From positions 36,075,759 to 36,139,758 of the forward strand of contig CAIIXF020000009.1 in assembly GCA_903813345.2 (NCBI GenBank): 64,000 bases of DNA. Direction: 5' to 3'. Position 1 is the stretch's first letter. Every line of letters starts with the position of its first letter. The translations under genes were made by a program, and so were the position numbers. Shown here piece by piece: positions 33,243 through 44,445 of the stretch. The stretch is from Owenia fusiformis (lineage: Eukaryota > Annelida > Polychaeta > Sabellida > Oweniidae). The notes below the pieces were generated by a model. It searched no databases, had not been told where the DNA came from, and saw only the letters and a list, made by a program, of their open reading frames with translations.

Positions 33243-33556
33243 ACGGTTCAGTTCATCTTATTTCGAAAGGGGCGTCAACTATTTAGAATATTTATTTTCA
33301 TCTTGTCCAGTCCTATATACAACCTGCCCTTATCTTTTTCGCTTGTAAAACCGCGTTGTAATGTTGAAATTATGGAATAGATTCTCTGAGAGTGGCGACA
33401 TGTCTTCATCTCTACCTCTATTGGCTCTACCATCTTGCATTTGACACCCCTCATTTTGGGCGAGTCCAAGTAAACCGCACATCCGGATGATTAGAAAAGG
33501 GGCATTTTGAAAAAAAATCAAGTGACAACAACGATACTTCTGGTCAAACTGAGTTT

Positions 33557-33587
33557 ATGACGAAACTTATGAAAGAATCAATAAAAG
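33557..33587 (+). CDS. Candidate first coding exon, plus strand
   Basis: ATG then TKLMKESIK and one base before a strong GTAAGTGG donor. Upstream CCGGAT and an E-box suggest a promoter. No protein family is recognised. The phase (1) matches the candidate exon at 60640-60732, 27 kb away. An isolated short exon like this can arise by chance. Confidence 0.25.
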
Positions 33588-33768
33588 GTAAGTGGTATAC
33601 ATTAGGCGGATGACAAAAATTAAACGTGGCGCCAATTTGAAACTTCAGAATGCTTTCTGTGATTCAAAATCACAAAACAGTCGAGTAACTTTTTAAATGT
33701 CGAAGAGCTTAATGAAACTCATCCATCAAAAGTTGTCACAATGAGCCAAATTCTAAGTTTCGTGTCTC

Positions 33769-33990
33769 AAACATGTAAAATGATTCACCATTTTTTGAAA
33801 AATCTTAAATATAACATAAATATCTGAAAATGATTAGTATTTGTTGTTTACATGTAACACCCAATTATATTATGTAAAAGCTGACAGTAAGGTGGTGATG
33901 TTACATAATACAAATGTGTCTGACCCAGAATCGGACCCAGGGCCAAGCGATAGTGGTAACCTTGGCTCTGCCAATGAGCCATAGTTGGTG
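33769..33990 (-). mobile_element. tRNA-derived SINE
   Basis: On the minus strand the head reads TGGCTCATTGGCAGAGCC (box A-like) and, 30-40 bases on, GGGTCCGATTCTGGG (box B-like), within about 80 nt. Mismatched stems exclude a functional tRNA. The body (GACAGTAAGGTGGTGATG on plus, then AATTATATTATGT and TTTGTTGTTTACATGTAA) is shared, in the opposite orientation, with 35745-35885. Confidence 0.5.
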
Positions 33991-34120
33991 GACTATAATA
34001 GTCTAATAGACACATATTATAATTTGATACAGGTCTCTAAGTCTCTCTAGTTAGCAAAAGTCATAGGCCTGTCAGACACTTTTCCACTCAGGGTTCGGTT
34101 TTACAATTTTTTTTTATCAG

Positions 34121-34436
34121 GAGTCAGGGGTGGATCTAGGAACCAACAAGGGAGGGGGGCCCAAATTTCAGGTCAGAGAAAAAACTGTCCCCTAAAATCC
34201 AAAAGTGGGCCCAAATTTTGAAATTTTAAGGCCTATTTTCTTCAAAATTTGGCCTGAAATTTAAAAATAAGGCCTTAAAAGGCCCAGTAATGACCAAAAA
34301 GGCCCACTTTTTGGGGCCTGAAGGCCTTGTTTGGTCCAAAAGATTTTTTGGGCCCAATTTTTTTTTCTGGGCCCACCCAAGAGGGGGGGGCCCTGGCCCC
34401 CAGGCTCCCAGGCCCCCCCCCCTAATCCGCCAGTGG
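34121..34436. mobile_element. GGGGCGGATC family element, inverted orientation
   Basis: Starts GTCAGGGGTGGATCTAGGAA, holds GCCCAAATTTCAGGTCAGAG and CAGTAATGACCAAAAAGGCC, ends CCTAATCCGCCAGTG. Reverse complement of the 27470 and 38228 copies. Confidence 0.8.
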
Positions 34437-34639
34437 GAGTAGTCGTAATTTACTGCATATGACTTCAGTGTTAGTGGCAAATTTTAGAAACTAGTAGCAA
34501 ATAGACAAGATTGTGGCTACTTTTAGGCCAAAATATCAGTGTGATGTATCGTTGACACATAAATCCAATTTTTGAGTGAATTAGAGATGAACTTTGCTAA
34601 ATGTGAAATTATATAAGAATTTTTATGAGACATCCGATA

Positions 34640-35400
34640 AAGATAAAGTCAGGACTGACAACAAAATGAAATTATGTAAGGGTGCCAAACAGAAGTTTTC
34701 TTTCTGTAGTGTTTTTCTTACAAATCATGATGAAATGTTGTTCATCTTCTAAAATACCACAAATATTACAAAAACGTTCATCTTCATGTTTTTGCATAGG
34801 CTTCAAATGCAACCAAGATCAAAATGTAACTTGTGTGATATCATAAAGATATTTGCAATAAATTATCCTATAAGGCTTGTCATATATGATAATGTAAATC
34901 CCATGTAAATGCCATGTTCTTTTCCATTTTATAGGCTGGTAATTTCTGATTATAGACCTTCTATAATTATATCTAAAGAACTTATTGATTTCGAGCTACA
35001 GTAACTACTAATGGAACAGTAAATTATTTTGGACAGTGGTAACTTATACTTTATACCAGTCATATATCCTTCAGCCTGTCTAATGTGAACACCATTTTGG
35101 TTCAAATAAATATGTTCTTGAAATTGCAGTGGAGTCTATTTTTTGCTGAAGTGTCGCATTAGTTCCATTCTATCACCATGATATGCCACGCCCTCTTCAT
35201 CTCTTTCCTTCTGAATCCTATGAGTATCAGAATGCAATTCTATTGTTTACCATAAGTTGACTATGAAGAATGTTTTAATTTGTCCCTTCCTTTAGCAAAT
35301 ATTAATACGATGAACTGAGAAATAACAATGAGAAAATAATACTTGTTTGACCATTTGTTCTCAGTATCAATTGCTCTTTTTTAGATGTTGTTCTTAGAAT
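34640..35400 (-). pseudogene. Decayed LINE ORF2 3' region
   Basis: At about 34690-34805, minus strand, KHEDERFCNICGILEDEQHF then IMICKKN matches the C-x2-C...DE.HF motif found downstream of the reverse transcriptase in many invertebrate LINEs. Stops and frameshifts interrupt everything around it. The extent to 35400 is a guess. Confidence 0.5.
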
Positions 35401-35744
35401 GTACTGAATAAATTAAGCTTTTTACATGTAATCTAATTGGATTTTTGCATTTGAAGGAGTATTGATGATAACTCATTGCTTTCCTTAGACTTTTAGAGAA
35501 AGCTTTATTAAAATGCATGGACAATTGCTTCCTGCTAATATCTGTAGAGGGTACGATGTCCTCAATAATAATGAGGTAAAATGTATGCAATATTGAACCG
35601 GTAGATTTATTATTATTGGTTGTCATATAAGCCACCGATTATTTCATTGCAGCAACCAAGATACATGAAACTGTACCATAAACTCTGATGGTTCACTTTT
35701 TACAAACATTGGTCGGGGCTGAACCCCCAAATATCAGTACCTTA

Positions 35745-35885
35745 CCTTATCATCACCTTACTGTCAGATTTTACATAATATAATTGGGTATGACATGTAA
35801 ACAACAAATACTGATCATTTTCTGATATTTATGTTATACTTAAGATTTTTCAAAAAATTGTGAATTATTTTACATGATGTTTTTG
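35745..35885 (+). mobile_element. SINE body copy, inverted relative to 33769
   Basis: CACCTTACTGTCAGATTTTA, then ATAATATAATTGGGTATGAC and ATGTAAACAACAAATACTGA match the complement of 33770-33905 at most positions. The tRNA-like head is not recognisable. Confidence 0.6.
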
Positions 35886-36196
35886 TGAATGGAGAATCTA
35901 GACAGTTTTGTTCATTATCAGACTTCCATGTCAGTAATTTAGACTTAGTCTCTATTATATTTTGTGGTAGCCCTGGGAGGTATGTTGGCAGCATCCTGTT
36001 CTACTGTCAATGCTCTTTTACAGATACTGTCTGATTACACAGCATTACTCTTACACACTGAACCAAGATGTTACCATTGTGTAAAGGCTAACTGGGGATA
36101 CTGATTTTCCCCTGATATGATTGTAGTCTAATCTGTCTGTAGCTAGTATGAAATGAAAGCATGATACTCTTCAATACCAATAACTGTTTACTGACG

Positions 36197-36480
36197 TCCC
36201 ATATTCGCCATAATAAGAGCCCAGGGGGCTTTTGAAATTGAAATTCCCATTGTAACCTATTACAAAGAGCGCCCATACATGAGAAAAGTCAAAAATCCCC
36301 GGGAATTTCATGTATGGGAATTTTTCTTGCCAAATATGCCTTATTTGCTACGAAACTAATAGCATATTTTTACAATAATGATATTGTACCGTTATTGGAG
36401 AGAATACGGTAAAGATCTCTAAAATAAAGCAAGAATCTAACTATATTGACAGTGATTGAAGAACTCCCCAGCAGAGCATA
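36197..36480. mobile_element. Partial copy of the 7038-7820 element, inverted
   Basis: Contains TTCATGTATGGGAATTTTTC, GTTATTGGAGAGAATACGGT and GATCT..., corresponding to the complement of 7565-7820. The outer end is degenerate (TCCCATATTCGCCATAATAA). Confidence 0.65.
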
Positions 36481-38227
36481 ATGGTGGACGGACAACCCCT
36501 TTCGGACATACACTTATCAGCAAAATTCCAGAAATTTTTAAACTCACAAAAGCAATACATTAAAAGGGAATTCAAAAAACAGAACTAATCATCATCAAAA
36601 AGTATTCTGATCAAGGGAAGATTTCCTGGTGATTAGGTGATTGGGGATACACTAATTAACCTCTGCTGTATAACATCATTGTATACATGTTTGACATCGA
36701 GGGTATAACACTTTTAGCATTTATCATTTGATTGTTAATGCTTTTGATATTAATATTACGCTATGTGCATTTAAGGTTAACTAAACCTGTATACATGGGG
36801 TTCAATGTTTTAAGCTCGCTCATTCCTTGTGACCATTCTATGTGATGAGCACGGTTACAAATATTGATACTGTCACTAGACATCAGTTGGTTGAAGCAAT
36901 CGGAAAAACTTGACCAATTTTGAAAATATTTGAAACACATCTTAAAACTTGATTTTCACTCATCGACATTTCTAATACTAGGGATCACATTTTCTGGAAT
37001 TGAACATCCTTAATTAATATTTTTCTGAATATATTTTCAGATTGCTTCAAGTTTAAATGATAACTTTTTGATGCCTAACTGTTCATAATTTTTCAACGTT
37101 AATTGATGACATCATAAATCTGCTAAAGTCATTGTTTGAAGTTCTAAAATGACACTGACGTTATTCATCTCATACCAAGTTTATACTAACCAATCAGTTT
37201 GTTGTTCAAGTTATCAAAAATTCTAAAATGTACAAAGTTACGTATCATTGAAGGTTTTCTTTCACTATTATTATATCATAGAATAGTCTCCAACTTCTTC
37301 AAACTCAATCATTTTTCTATAGATTCAAGGTAATGAAGGAAATAGCAGTTTACTTGTGCAGTTTTGTAACAATGATTTAATAAAAAAAATTAGCACCATA
37401 TTTATATTTTTGTTAAATGCAGATTTGATCCATATAATAAATTAGATATTGGTTTGGTACTTTGGCCTTTACTTCTAGCATGTTTTACCTTAGATAACGC
37501 AAGTGGTTGTTTTTTAAAAAAGGACATATTTCATGAGATAAGACGTGTATTGATAAGTTAGTCTTGAAACTGTGAATGAAGCGTCTTTGCACTAAATGGT
37601 AGAACATCTCCAAAGGTTGGTGTCTGATTTATGCTATTTTTAGTAATTTTGGTTTATTTCAAGAGATCATGATTAAATTTCTTGAGTTTTTATATCACTA
37701 GCCACAGTGTACCTTCTCGTGAGTACTAACTTCAGTTCAATTAAACAGGCAAAGGTATGTATTTTGTAAAATGTATCATTTATTAGGGTTTTAAATTAAA
37801 ATTTCTTATCTCAGTGATTTTGTATTATCTAAAACATTTTTAGAAAACTAATATGTATATCATATTAAAATTGTATATTTATGTATGTGGAACATTGTAT
37901 TTTCTCATTTATATGTTATTAAGCTTTGAAATCTGAATCTGTATTTTATACAAACTGATGACAGTAATAATGCTTAGAAAATCAATGACAGAAAGAACTA
38001 ATTTTTGTTATGTCGTTGTATATCTCGCGGAAACACAGTGGACTTTCTCTAACAATTCCCAATACAATCAATAGTGACTATCCAGTTATGCAGAGGCCCC
38101 AAAGTATATTCTACAACAATTGGTCAATCAATTATTTGTTTGAAAAAAAAAGTTCATTTATTGCTCGTGATAAACAATGACAGAAATTCAGAAATTCAGA
38201 ATACAGTTCTTAGAGATCATCTTTCAC
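36481..38227. other. No gene seen; one interspersed repeat
   Basis: 37190-37288 (GTTGTTCAAGTTATCAAAAA, ATCATAGAATAGTCT) repeats at 40584-40672. Otherwise AT-rich without features. Confidence 0.45.
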
Positions 38228-38465
38228 TGGCAGATCTGGGGGGGGGGGGGGGCGCCCTCCCCCCCCCTTGGGTGGGCCCAGAAAAAAAATTGGGCCCAAA
38301 AATGTTGGTCATTACTCGGCCTTGTAAGGCCTTATTTTTTAATTTCAGGCCAAATTTTAAAGAAAATGGGCCTCAAAATTATTTTACGCCCAAGCGCAGA
38401 AGTTTTTTTCTCTGACCTCAGATTTGGGCCCCCCCCCCTTTGTTGATTCCCAGATCCGCCCCTGT
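38228..38465. mobile_element. GGGGCGGATC family element
   Basis: CTGGCAGATCTGGG, G and C runs, GGTGGGCCCAGAAAAAAA, GGCCTTGTAAGGCCTTATTT, TCTGACCTCAGATTTGGGCC, ending CCAGATCCGCCCCTG. Confidence 0.8.
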
Positions 38466-38577
38466 CTTTAGGCTATTTCTAATTTTCTTTGTGTACGAGT
38501 TTTGAGATTCTGGTAACTTTGATTCAACTGGTAGATTCTGGTAACATTGACCAAACTCTTGTAAATATATGATACAC

Positions 38578-38929
38578 AGGGTTCTCACTTAAGGCTTTTA
38601 GTCTCCGGAGATTCTCCAGAGTCTAATGTCTTTAGACCCTCTTGCTCCAGAGTCTAATTGCTTTCCCGGAATCTAACGTGGTTTTCGGGAGTCTAATTTT
38701 ACATTTTTGTCATATTGTATGTGGTAAAACTCTTGCGAAAATATATAAAACTGGATATAAACAAGGAATAGAAAGTCAGAAACCTTGTTGTTGATTAAAA
38801 TAGGAAGATAATCGTATGTAGTATTTTGAAAAGTATAATAATAGGATATCTCTGATCTCACATGGGGGAGGAGTAGTCAAGATGCTGAGAAAAATCTGAG
38901 GTCTTAAAATTTCCTGGTGAGAACCCTGG
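38578..38929. mobile_element. hAT-like MITE, CAGGGTTCTCAC ends
   Basis: Starts CAGGGTTCTCACTTAAGG and ends CCTGGTGAGAACCCTG, an inverted pair. CAGGGTTCTCA-type termini are typical of hAT elements. An 8-bp target duplication is not convincing (TGATACAC against GGTACATG). The interior has CCAGAGTCTAAT repeats. Confidence 0.6.
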
Positions 38930-40348
38930 TACATGTACCTACTTTTCCCTTTAAATCTTAAGGACAGTTTGATAAAAGAAATATGTTAAAATATTCTTTA
39001 TATTGTCTTGTTAGCTATGTATGTTGTAATACTCTTTTAACAAGAAACTTATTGTAGATTCCTATTAATGAAAAACATTTCTTTGATTTCAAATCTCACC
39101 AGGCTAAACATGCAAAGATCAAAAACCCTCAGAAGTCAGAATTATAAGATACCAATATAGGTTTTCTTATTAATTTCAGCTCATGTGCTATTTCATATTT
39201 CACAAATGATTGAAGGATCTTTCTTTTGGCAACATGATATCATTTTCTAATAACTCATATTAATTCCAAACATGTCTCTAGTCTGATACAGCCACGAGAA
39301 ATGCCATAAGTTTATGCTATCTGTACATATTACATAAATGGCAATGCTTTTTCTTGTCTATAAAATGGATCCCCTGGGATCAATCAGTCAATATGCCATA
39401 TCAATGTTATAGCATGTACTTTTAACTTAATGATAAATATATTGACTTGATGTAAATTTATGAGAATAGATATACATTGTGCTGACATTCAGTTGTATGC
39501 TTACTAAAATAACTGTCACTGAGATAGAATAGTAGATAATAGATTATTATCTCACTGGGGTTGGAGAAAAATTGTACATTCCCATCACGTTTTTGATCCT
39601 TTACGTACATGTACATTTTTTGATTTTAGAATATTATGGATTTTGAATATACGGCTAGTGCTCAATTATATTTAACTTCGGCTTAAGTGCACATTTTTAT
39701 CATATTACATATTGTTATTGCATCCAACTTTTTCTGGATGGTGTTCAGTGGTTGGTGTTCAGCATCTGTAGCAGTGGTCGACATCTGTAACAAATGGCAA
39801 GTGGTCATATTTTTCATGTTAATGCCTTGTCAAAAACTGATTTGGTAAAAACTGCTTGGAATTGTTAAGAAGGAAATGCTACTGTAAGAACTACTAGTTC
39901 TCATCCTTCTTCAAAGGACTTCATTTATGCTTACATTCAGGAAAGAAGTGAAATACCCCTGGGCCAAGGATGAGAACTACTGTCTTGTTTCATGTTTTGT
40001 CAGAACTAAAACTTGCTGATTCAGCTTGAAATATTTTCTCGAATTAACAAGATGGATTCTTAACAGAAATGAAAAAAGATCAGTTTCCTTGACTTTTCTT
40101 TGAATTACCTTTACTATTTTTGAATAATTAGTTCATTTTATGTACTTTTATATACTTTCAGATCTGGTTACTACATGTATATCACTGCCCAGCTAAACTA
40201 CAAAGCCAGTACCAAAATACAATAAAAGCTACATAGTTGATACAGTAAGTATAAGACAGTTTGCATCTTATTAAACTCTCACAGGGTAATGCTCTGTCCA
40301 ATTGAAACCTTGTAAATCATTAAATCAAGATGTCCTTCTTCTGTTCCT
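38930..40348. other. No gene seen; small repeat at 39725-39825
   Basis: GTTCAGCATCTGTAGCAG and CATCTGTAACAAATGGCA are shared with 43893-43972. Nothing else supported. Confidence 0.4.
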
Positions 40349-40737
40349 TTTGAGAATATTTACTTAATTAATCTGGGATTTGTTTCTTAGTAAAATTAAT
40401 TAATTAAATAGATCACAACCATACTCAGTATTTGAGAATATAAAGATATATGGTATGATACTATGTCTTCCATAAGAGATCAATGGAATGATGCAGATGG
40501 GGAAAGTGGACAGTGAAATCTCTAGTCTTGGTGTATAAAACCTAACCCAGAATCACAATTAACAACTTTATACTTAACTTATCAGCTTGTTGTTCAAATT
40601 ATCAGAAATTCTAAAATGTACAAAGTTATCATTATAGGTTTTCTTTCACTATTGTATCATAGAATAGTCTATGATACAATTGAGAATATTTACTTAATTA
40701 ATCTGGGATTTGTTTCTTAGTAAAATTGATTAATTAA

Positions 40738-41572
40738 AGGCCCCATGTAAAGTTTAAACCACTTTGGCTTATATTGTAGTCTTACCCAATGTTATCAAAG
40801 TGTGATATGTGAAACTTTTTTTTTAATTTCAAAAAGTGTTTTTTGATAGACTTTTTGTTCCAAAATTTGTGAATTTATTTAAAACCAAATTTTAGAGGTA
40901 ACTTATATCTTCTGATTAGCCACAATTCATACCAATGCATAGCATACATCCTCCCATGTTTTTTGCCGAAAAAATTAAGAAAATCGGTTGATAAACAAGC
41001 GAGAAATGAACTTATCAGTGCATGAAAATGGTTCTGAGAAAAATGCATTTCAAAATTTTAGTTCTCATAGAAACCAATGGTACAATGATATCTAAAACAT
41101 AATTTATTCTTCCTTTTAACCTGGTTAGACAATCAACATTGGTTTTTTATGAAAGTCTAGCATATTAAGAAACGATTGACATCGAAAATAAAAATTCAAT
41201 TTTTTCAAAAAGTTTTTGTTACCTTAGTGACATCACTAATGTTTCAAAATATTTTTGATAAGCTAAAACATTGAAGTGGCCCATTAAATATGACATTTTA
41301 TTATTGAAATAGTGTGTCTGTCTTTTGTTCAATCTTTGCATTGGTGTTAAAAATATAATCTTTTTTGAAATGCAAATAAGAAATATTTGATGATTAAGAA
41401 TTTCAACTTTTTTTGAAAAATGGCGGGAAATTTGAATATTTGAGAAATGAAATGCTCACAACTTTTTTTTCAAAAAAAATTTTTTGTTCAAAAATCTCTA
41501 AAATCACTTTTTAAGTCCTGACAAATAGTAAATGAATGATAAAAAAATATTTTCAAACTTTAGACGGGGACT
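40738..41572. mobile_element. TTAA-flanked DNA element, 835 bp
   Basis: Ends AGGCCCCATGTAAAGTTTAA and the complement of AGTCCCCGTCTAAAGTTTGA, with TTAA at 40734-40737 and again at 41573-41576. Copy A of the duplication has a single TTAA, so the empty site is present. TTAA targets are used by piggyBac and Kolobok elements; AGG/AGT ends fit the latter better. No transposase frame is present. Confidence 0.88.
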
Positions 41573-41688
41573 TTAAATAGATCACAGCCATACTCAGTAT
41601 TTGAGAATATAAAGATATATGGTATGATACTATGTTTTCCATAAGAGATCAATGGAATGATGCAGATGGGGAAAGTGGACAGTGAAAT

Positions 41689-42522
41689 GTAACCCCCAGG
41701 AGTTACTTTCTGGGTAGTGAAAAGATGAACATCTTATGTTGCGAGGTTAAACGATGTGGCTGGCATCTGTATTAGTGGCCTGAGGTAATACCGCATTACC
41801 GACAACGGCACTTATTTGACCTAATGTTGCAATCAAAATCTTCTTACCGGCAATGGACGGCATTCAGCTGAATTAGATTCCCGGGCGGAATCAGCCAAAT
41901 TCCTTCATCAGTATGATCTTTATAGTTTCTTTTCTCATTTATTAACTAAACTGTTATGTATAGAAACTGATTTGTGTACATTACTAAGTGAAATAAACAG
42001 AATTAAACCATTTTCCTGACGTTGAAGTTTCACTTTACCTATTATCGCCCGATTTGAAGTTCAGAACGAGGCTGATAATACAACGAACGAAAACATATTT
42101 ATTTTACAAGTTTATATCACATGAACCGTTAGAATCAGGATTGTTTAGTGGTTTAACATGATTCTGAGTGGGTTCTACTGTTTCTACAAATAAATTAAGT
42201 GGTATGTATGGCGTACTATGAGATTTTTGGCGAAATATACCCGGGGAAAACTTTTTTTTAGCTTTTTTTTCAAAATACTTGCTAAATAGTCGGTAAATAT
42301 CGGTAATGACATACGGTAATATCGGCACCACTTTTCATTACCAGTCCGAGCACTAATCTGTATGGGATTTGTAGAATAAATACTCAGCTTTGTGGATTTC
42401 AAAATCCTAGTGTTTGAAGTTGAGAATTCATATACCAAATTTAATTCATTTATCTTTAATTTTTATTTACAGGTCTTAGTAAGTATAACTTTGTAAATAG
42501 AGGTTTCAGTTGAATCTTAACT
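41689..42522. other. Second block interrupting copy B, origin unclear
   Basis: Absent from copy A between GTGAAAT and CTCTAGTC. Starts TGTAACCCCCAGGAGTTACT, and TG...CA bounds could mark a solo LTR of about 430 bp (41688-42121; flanks TGAAA and TGAAC). The rest to 42522 has no such structure. No terminal inverted repeats, so a deletion from copy A is equally possible. Confidence 0.4.
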
Positions 42523-43009
42523 CTCTAGTCTTGGTGTATAAAACCTAACCCAGAATCACAATTAACAACTTGTAAATGACATCATTGCTGACTGGTGAAT
42601 GGACCAAGTACTTTCAAAGATTTATCTACCATAGTTCAGATTGCAAAGTCTGATGTTAGAATTACCAGTCTGCGACTTGGGATTGATCTGAAATCGTAAA
42701 AGGTTCATCTAATTTACTTCATTTCTTTATTTGTTTTCAACTAAATTAGACAGCAGTTGTTGAAGTAATTTGTAAATTGGAAGAAATCAATTGATCATCA
42801 GTGGACAAGATTTTGACATCCTGACAGTTTTTTTTCATTCTGATACTCATAACATCCTTCTGTTTCACCAGAATCAAGGCTGAGAAGAAAAACTGTATCT
42901 TCATTTATTTGTGATAGACTTCATTGGTGTTTTACCCTTTGCATTCGTTTGACTTCACTTCTTAAAAGGGAGCTTCGTCTTCACTCTTTCAAACTAAAAT
43001 AAACCTGTG

Positions 43010-43320
43010 AACTCACCGCGCCAATCAGTGTTCGTCGGCCAAATTTAACCGACGTTCTTTATATGGTCATTCCTTCTGACGTCATCGTTGAGCCCGGAAT
43101 TGACTAATGACATGCGCGTAGTTAGTTAGAACGCATTTGACGTATGTTTCTTCAAGCTCGCTGATTGGTGGAGGTCAGCGCGTAGGTCAAAAGTGATTTA
43201 TTACCCAAACTGTCACCGGTTACCGTCGTGGGGGCGGGGCTACTAAACTGTAATATGGTCTCTACTAGGCAGAGTGTAGTTTAACTAGACTCTGCACGCA
43301 GGGTATTGGTGCTTATAATG
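43010..43320. promoter_or_regulatory. CpG-rich promoter-like island
   Basis: CCAATCAG at 43021 and its inverse CTGATTGG near 43160, TGACGTCA near 43077-43084, GGGGGCGGGGC near 43231, and inverted CGTCGG...CCGACG around 43032-43052. CCAAT, CRE and GC boxes together usually mark a polymerase II promoter. No downstream frame is seen, and it lies inside a mobile element. Confidence 0.45.
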
Positions 43321-43639
43321 CAACTGAATCAAGATGTTGGGATTATCTACATCCTGTAACTATACCAGTTAGGCTTCCCCTCATAGTCTGCCAGTTAGGA
43401 TGCAACATGCCCCTACAGAGTCTGTTGAATGCCCCATATTTCATTTGTTGAGTAATTCATTGCACAGTCTCAAACCTTACATCCTCCAGGGTATATCTTC
43501 CCGCTTCGAAAAAAAAATTTGAAAAAATAAGAAAAAATTAAAAAAAGAAAAAATGTGAAGAAAATGTGAAAAAATGAAAAAATGAAAAAAATAATGAGAA
43601 AAATGTGAAAGAAATTGAAAAAATAAAATAAAATTGAAA

Positions 43640-43820
43640 GAAAATTAGAAAACTCTACTTGGTATAGGATAAAGCAGTTATGTATGGTCGGTTTGGATAT
43701 GGGGTTCATCCCTCGTGAGATATGCACATCTACCTTCGGTCCCTACGGTCCCTCAGGTAGATATGCATACCTCCCTCTGGATAAACCCCATATCCAAACC
43801 CTCCCAGTACATAACCCTTA
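43640..43820. repeat. Repeat with hyphenated palindrome, copy 2
   Basis: From ACTCTACTTGGTATAGGATA through GGTTTGGATATGGGGTTCAT to AACCCCATATCCAAACCCTC, nearly identical to 14838-15010. Core TTCGGTCCCTACGGTCCCTC is conserved exactly. The left half is replaced by a purine-rich tract at 43500-43640. Confidence 0.8.
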
Positions 43821-44329
43821 TTTATGATTCCTTCTCATTTATATGTCACCAACAGAAGTGGTTATACATTGTTACAGTCTTCAACTTTTTTTTTGTAGAC
43901 AGTGTTCGGCAGGTGGCATTCAGAGTTCAGCATCTGTAACAAATGGCAGGTGGTGACATTTTGCATGTTATGCCTCATTTCGTTCAGTTATTGTTTTGTT
44001 CCAACTAGCGTTGCTGAATGATATCTATTATTTTAGCTTATCTGCTTGGAATAAGTGTTAATTGGCAATTACCTCAGAGGTACTTCAAGCAGATGTTTTG
44101 ATTGCTTTTTCTATTTTTCATCTGACTGGACTGAAATGCAAAAGGATCAAGAATTACCCTGCATGTAGATGTAGAGTCTAGAAGACAAAGCTCTCTTTTA
44201 AGAAGCGAAGTCAAACGAATGCAAAGGGTAATCTTATCATCAAGAATCATTTATTGTAAAACTTTACAACTAAGGTATCAATGAGTGAGGAAATCATTTT
44301 TTTCACCCTACATAGTTATTATAAAAACC

Positions 44330-44445
44330 TCTCTAATTTGAAGACTTCTCAACATGAACAATTTTTGGTCCCATTTTTTTTATTCTCTCATTGAATCTTT
44401 AGTTACGAAAACCTTCAAATTCAAACACTTGTCAAAAGAATAAAT
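44330..44445. mobile_element. Degenerate CAGTAAAACCTG-family fragment
   Basis: CCTCTCTAATTTGAAGACTT, TTTTTGGTCCCATTTTTTTT and CCTTCAAATTCAAACACTT match interior blocks of 8038-8213 and 45820-45930. Termini are lost. Confidence 0.5.

Larger units (their letters stand above)
40349..42571 (+). repeat. Local duplication: intact copy A and twice-interrupted copy B
   Basis: Copy A is continuous at 40349-40567 (AATATTTACTTAATTAATCT ... AATCACAATTAACAACTT). Copy B is in three pieces: 40680-40737, 41573-41688 and 42523-42571, in the same order. The two gaps are an element of 835 bp and a block of about 834 bp. Confidence 0.88.
42935..44228. mobile_element. TA-flanked element, about 1.29 kb, with 46-bp inverted ends
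   Basis: CCCTTTGCATTCGTTTGACT at the left and its complement at the right (GTCAAACGAATGCAAAGGG), then TTCTTAAAAG..AGCT..GTCTTC, flanked by TA. It encloses a promoter-like island (43010-43320), an A/G-rich tract (43500-43650), the palindrome repeat (43640-43820) and a 39.7-kb-type repeat. No transposase frame. Confidence 0.75.

Noticed and set aside
33905-33990. tRNA gene
   Set aside because: Box A and box B are present but the stems do not pair and a repeat body follows; a SINE head fits better.
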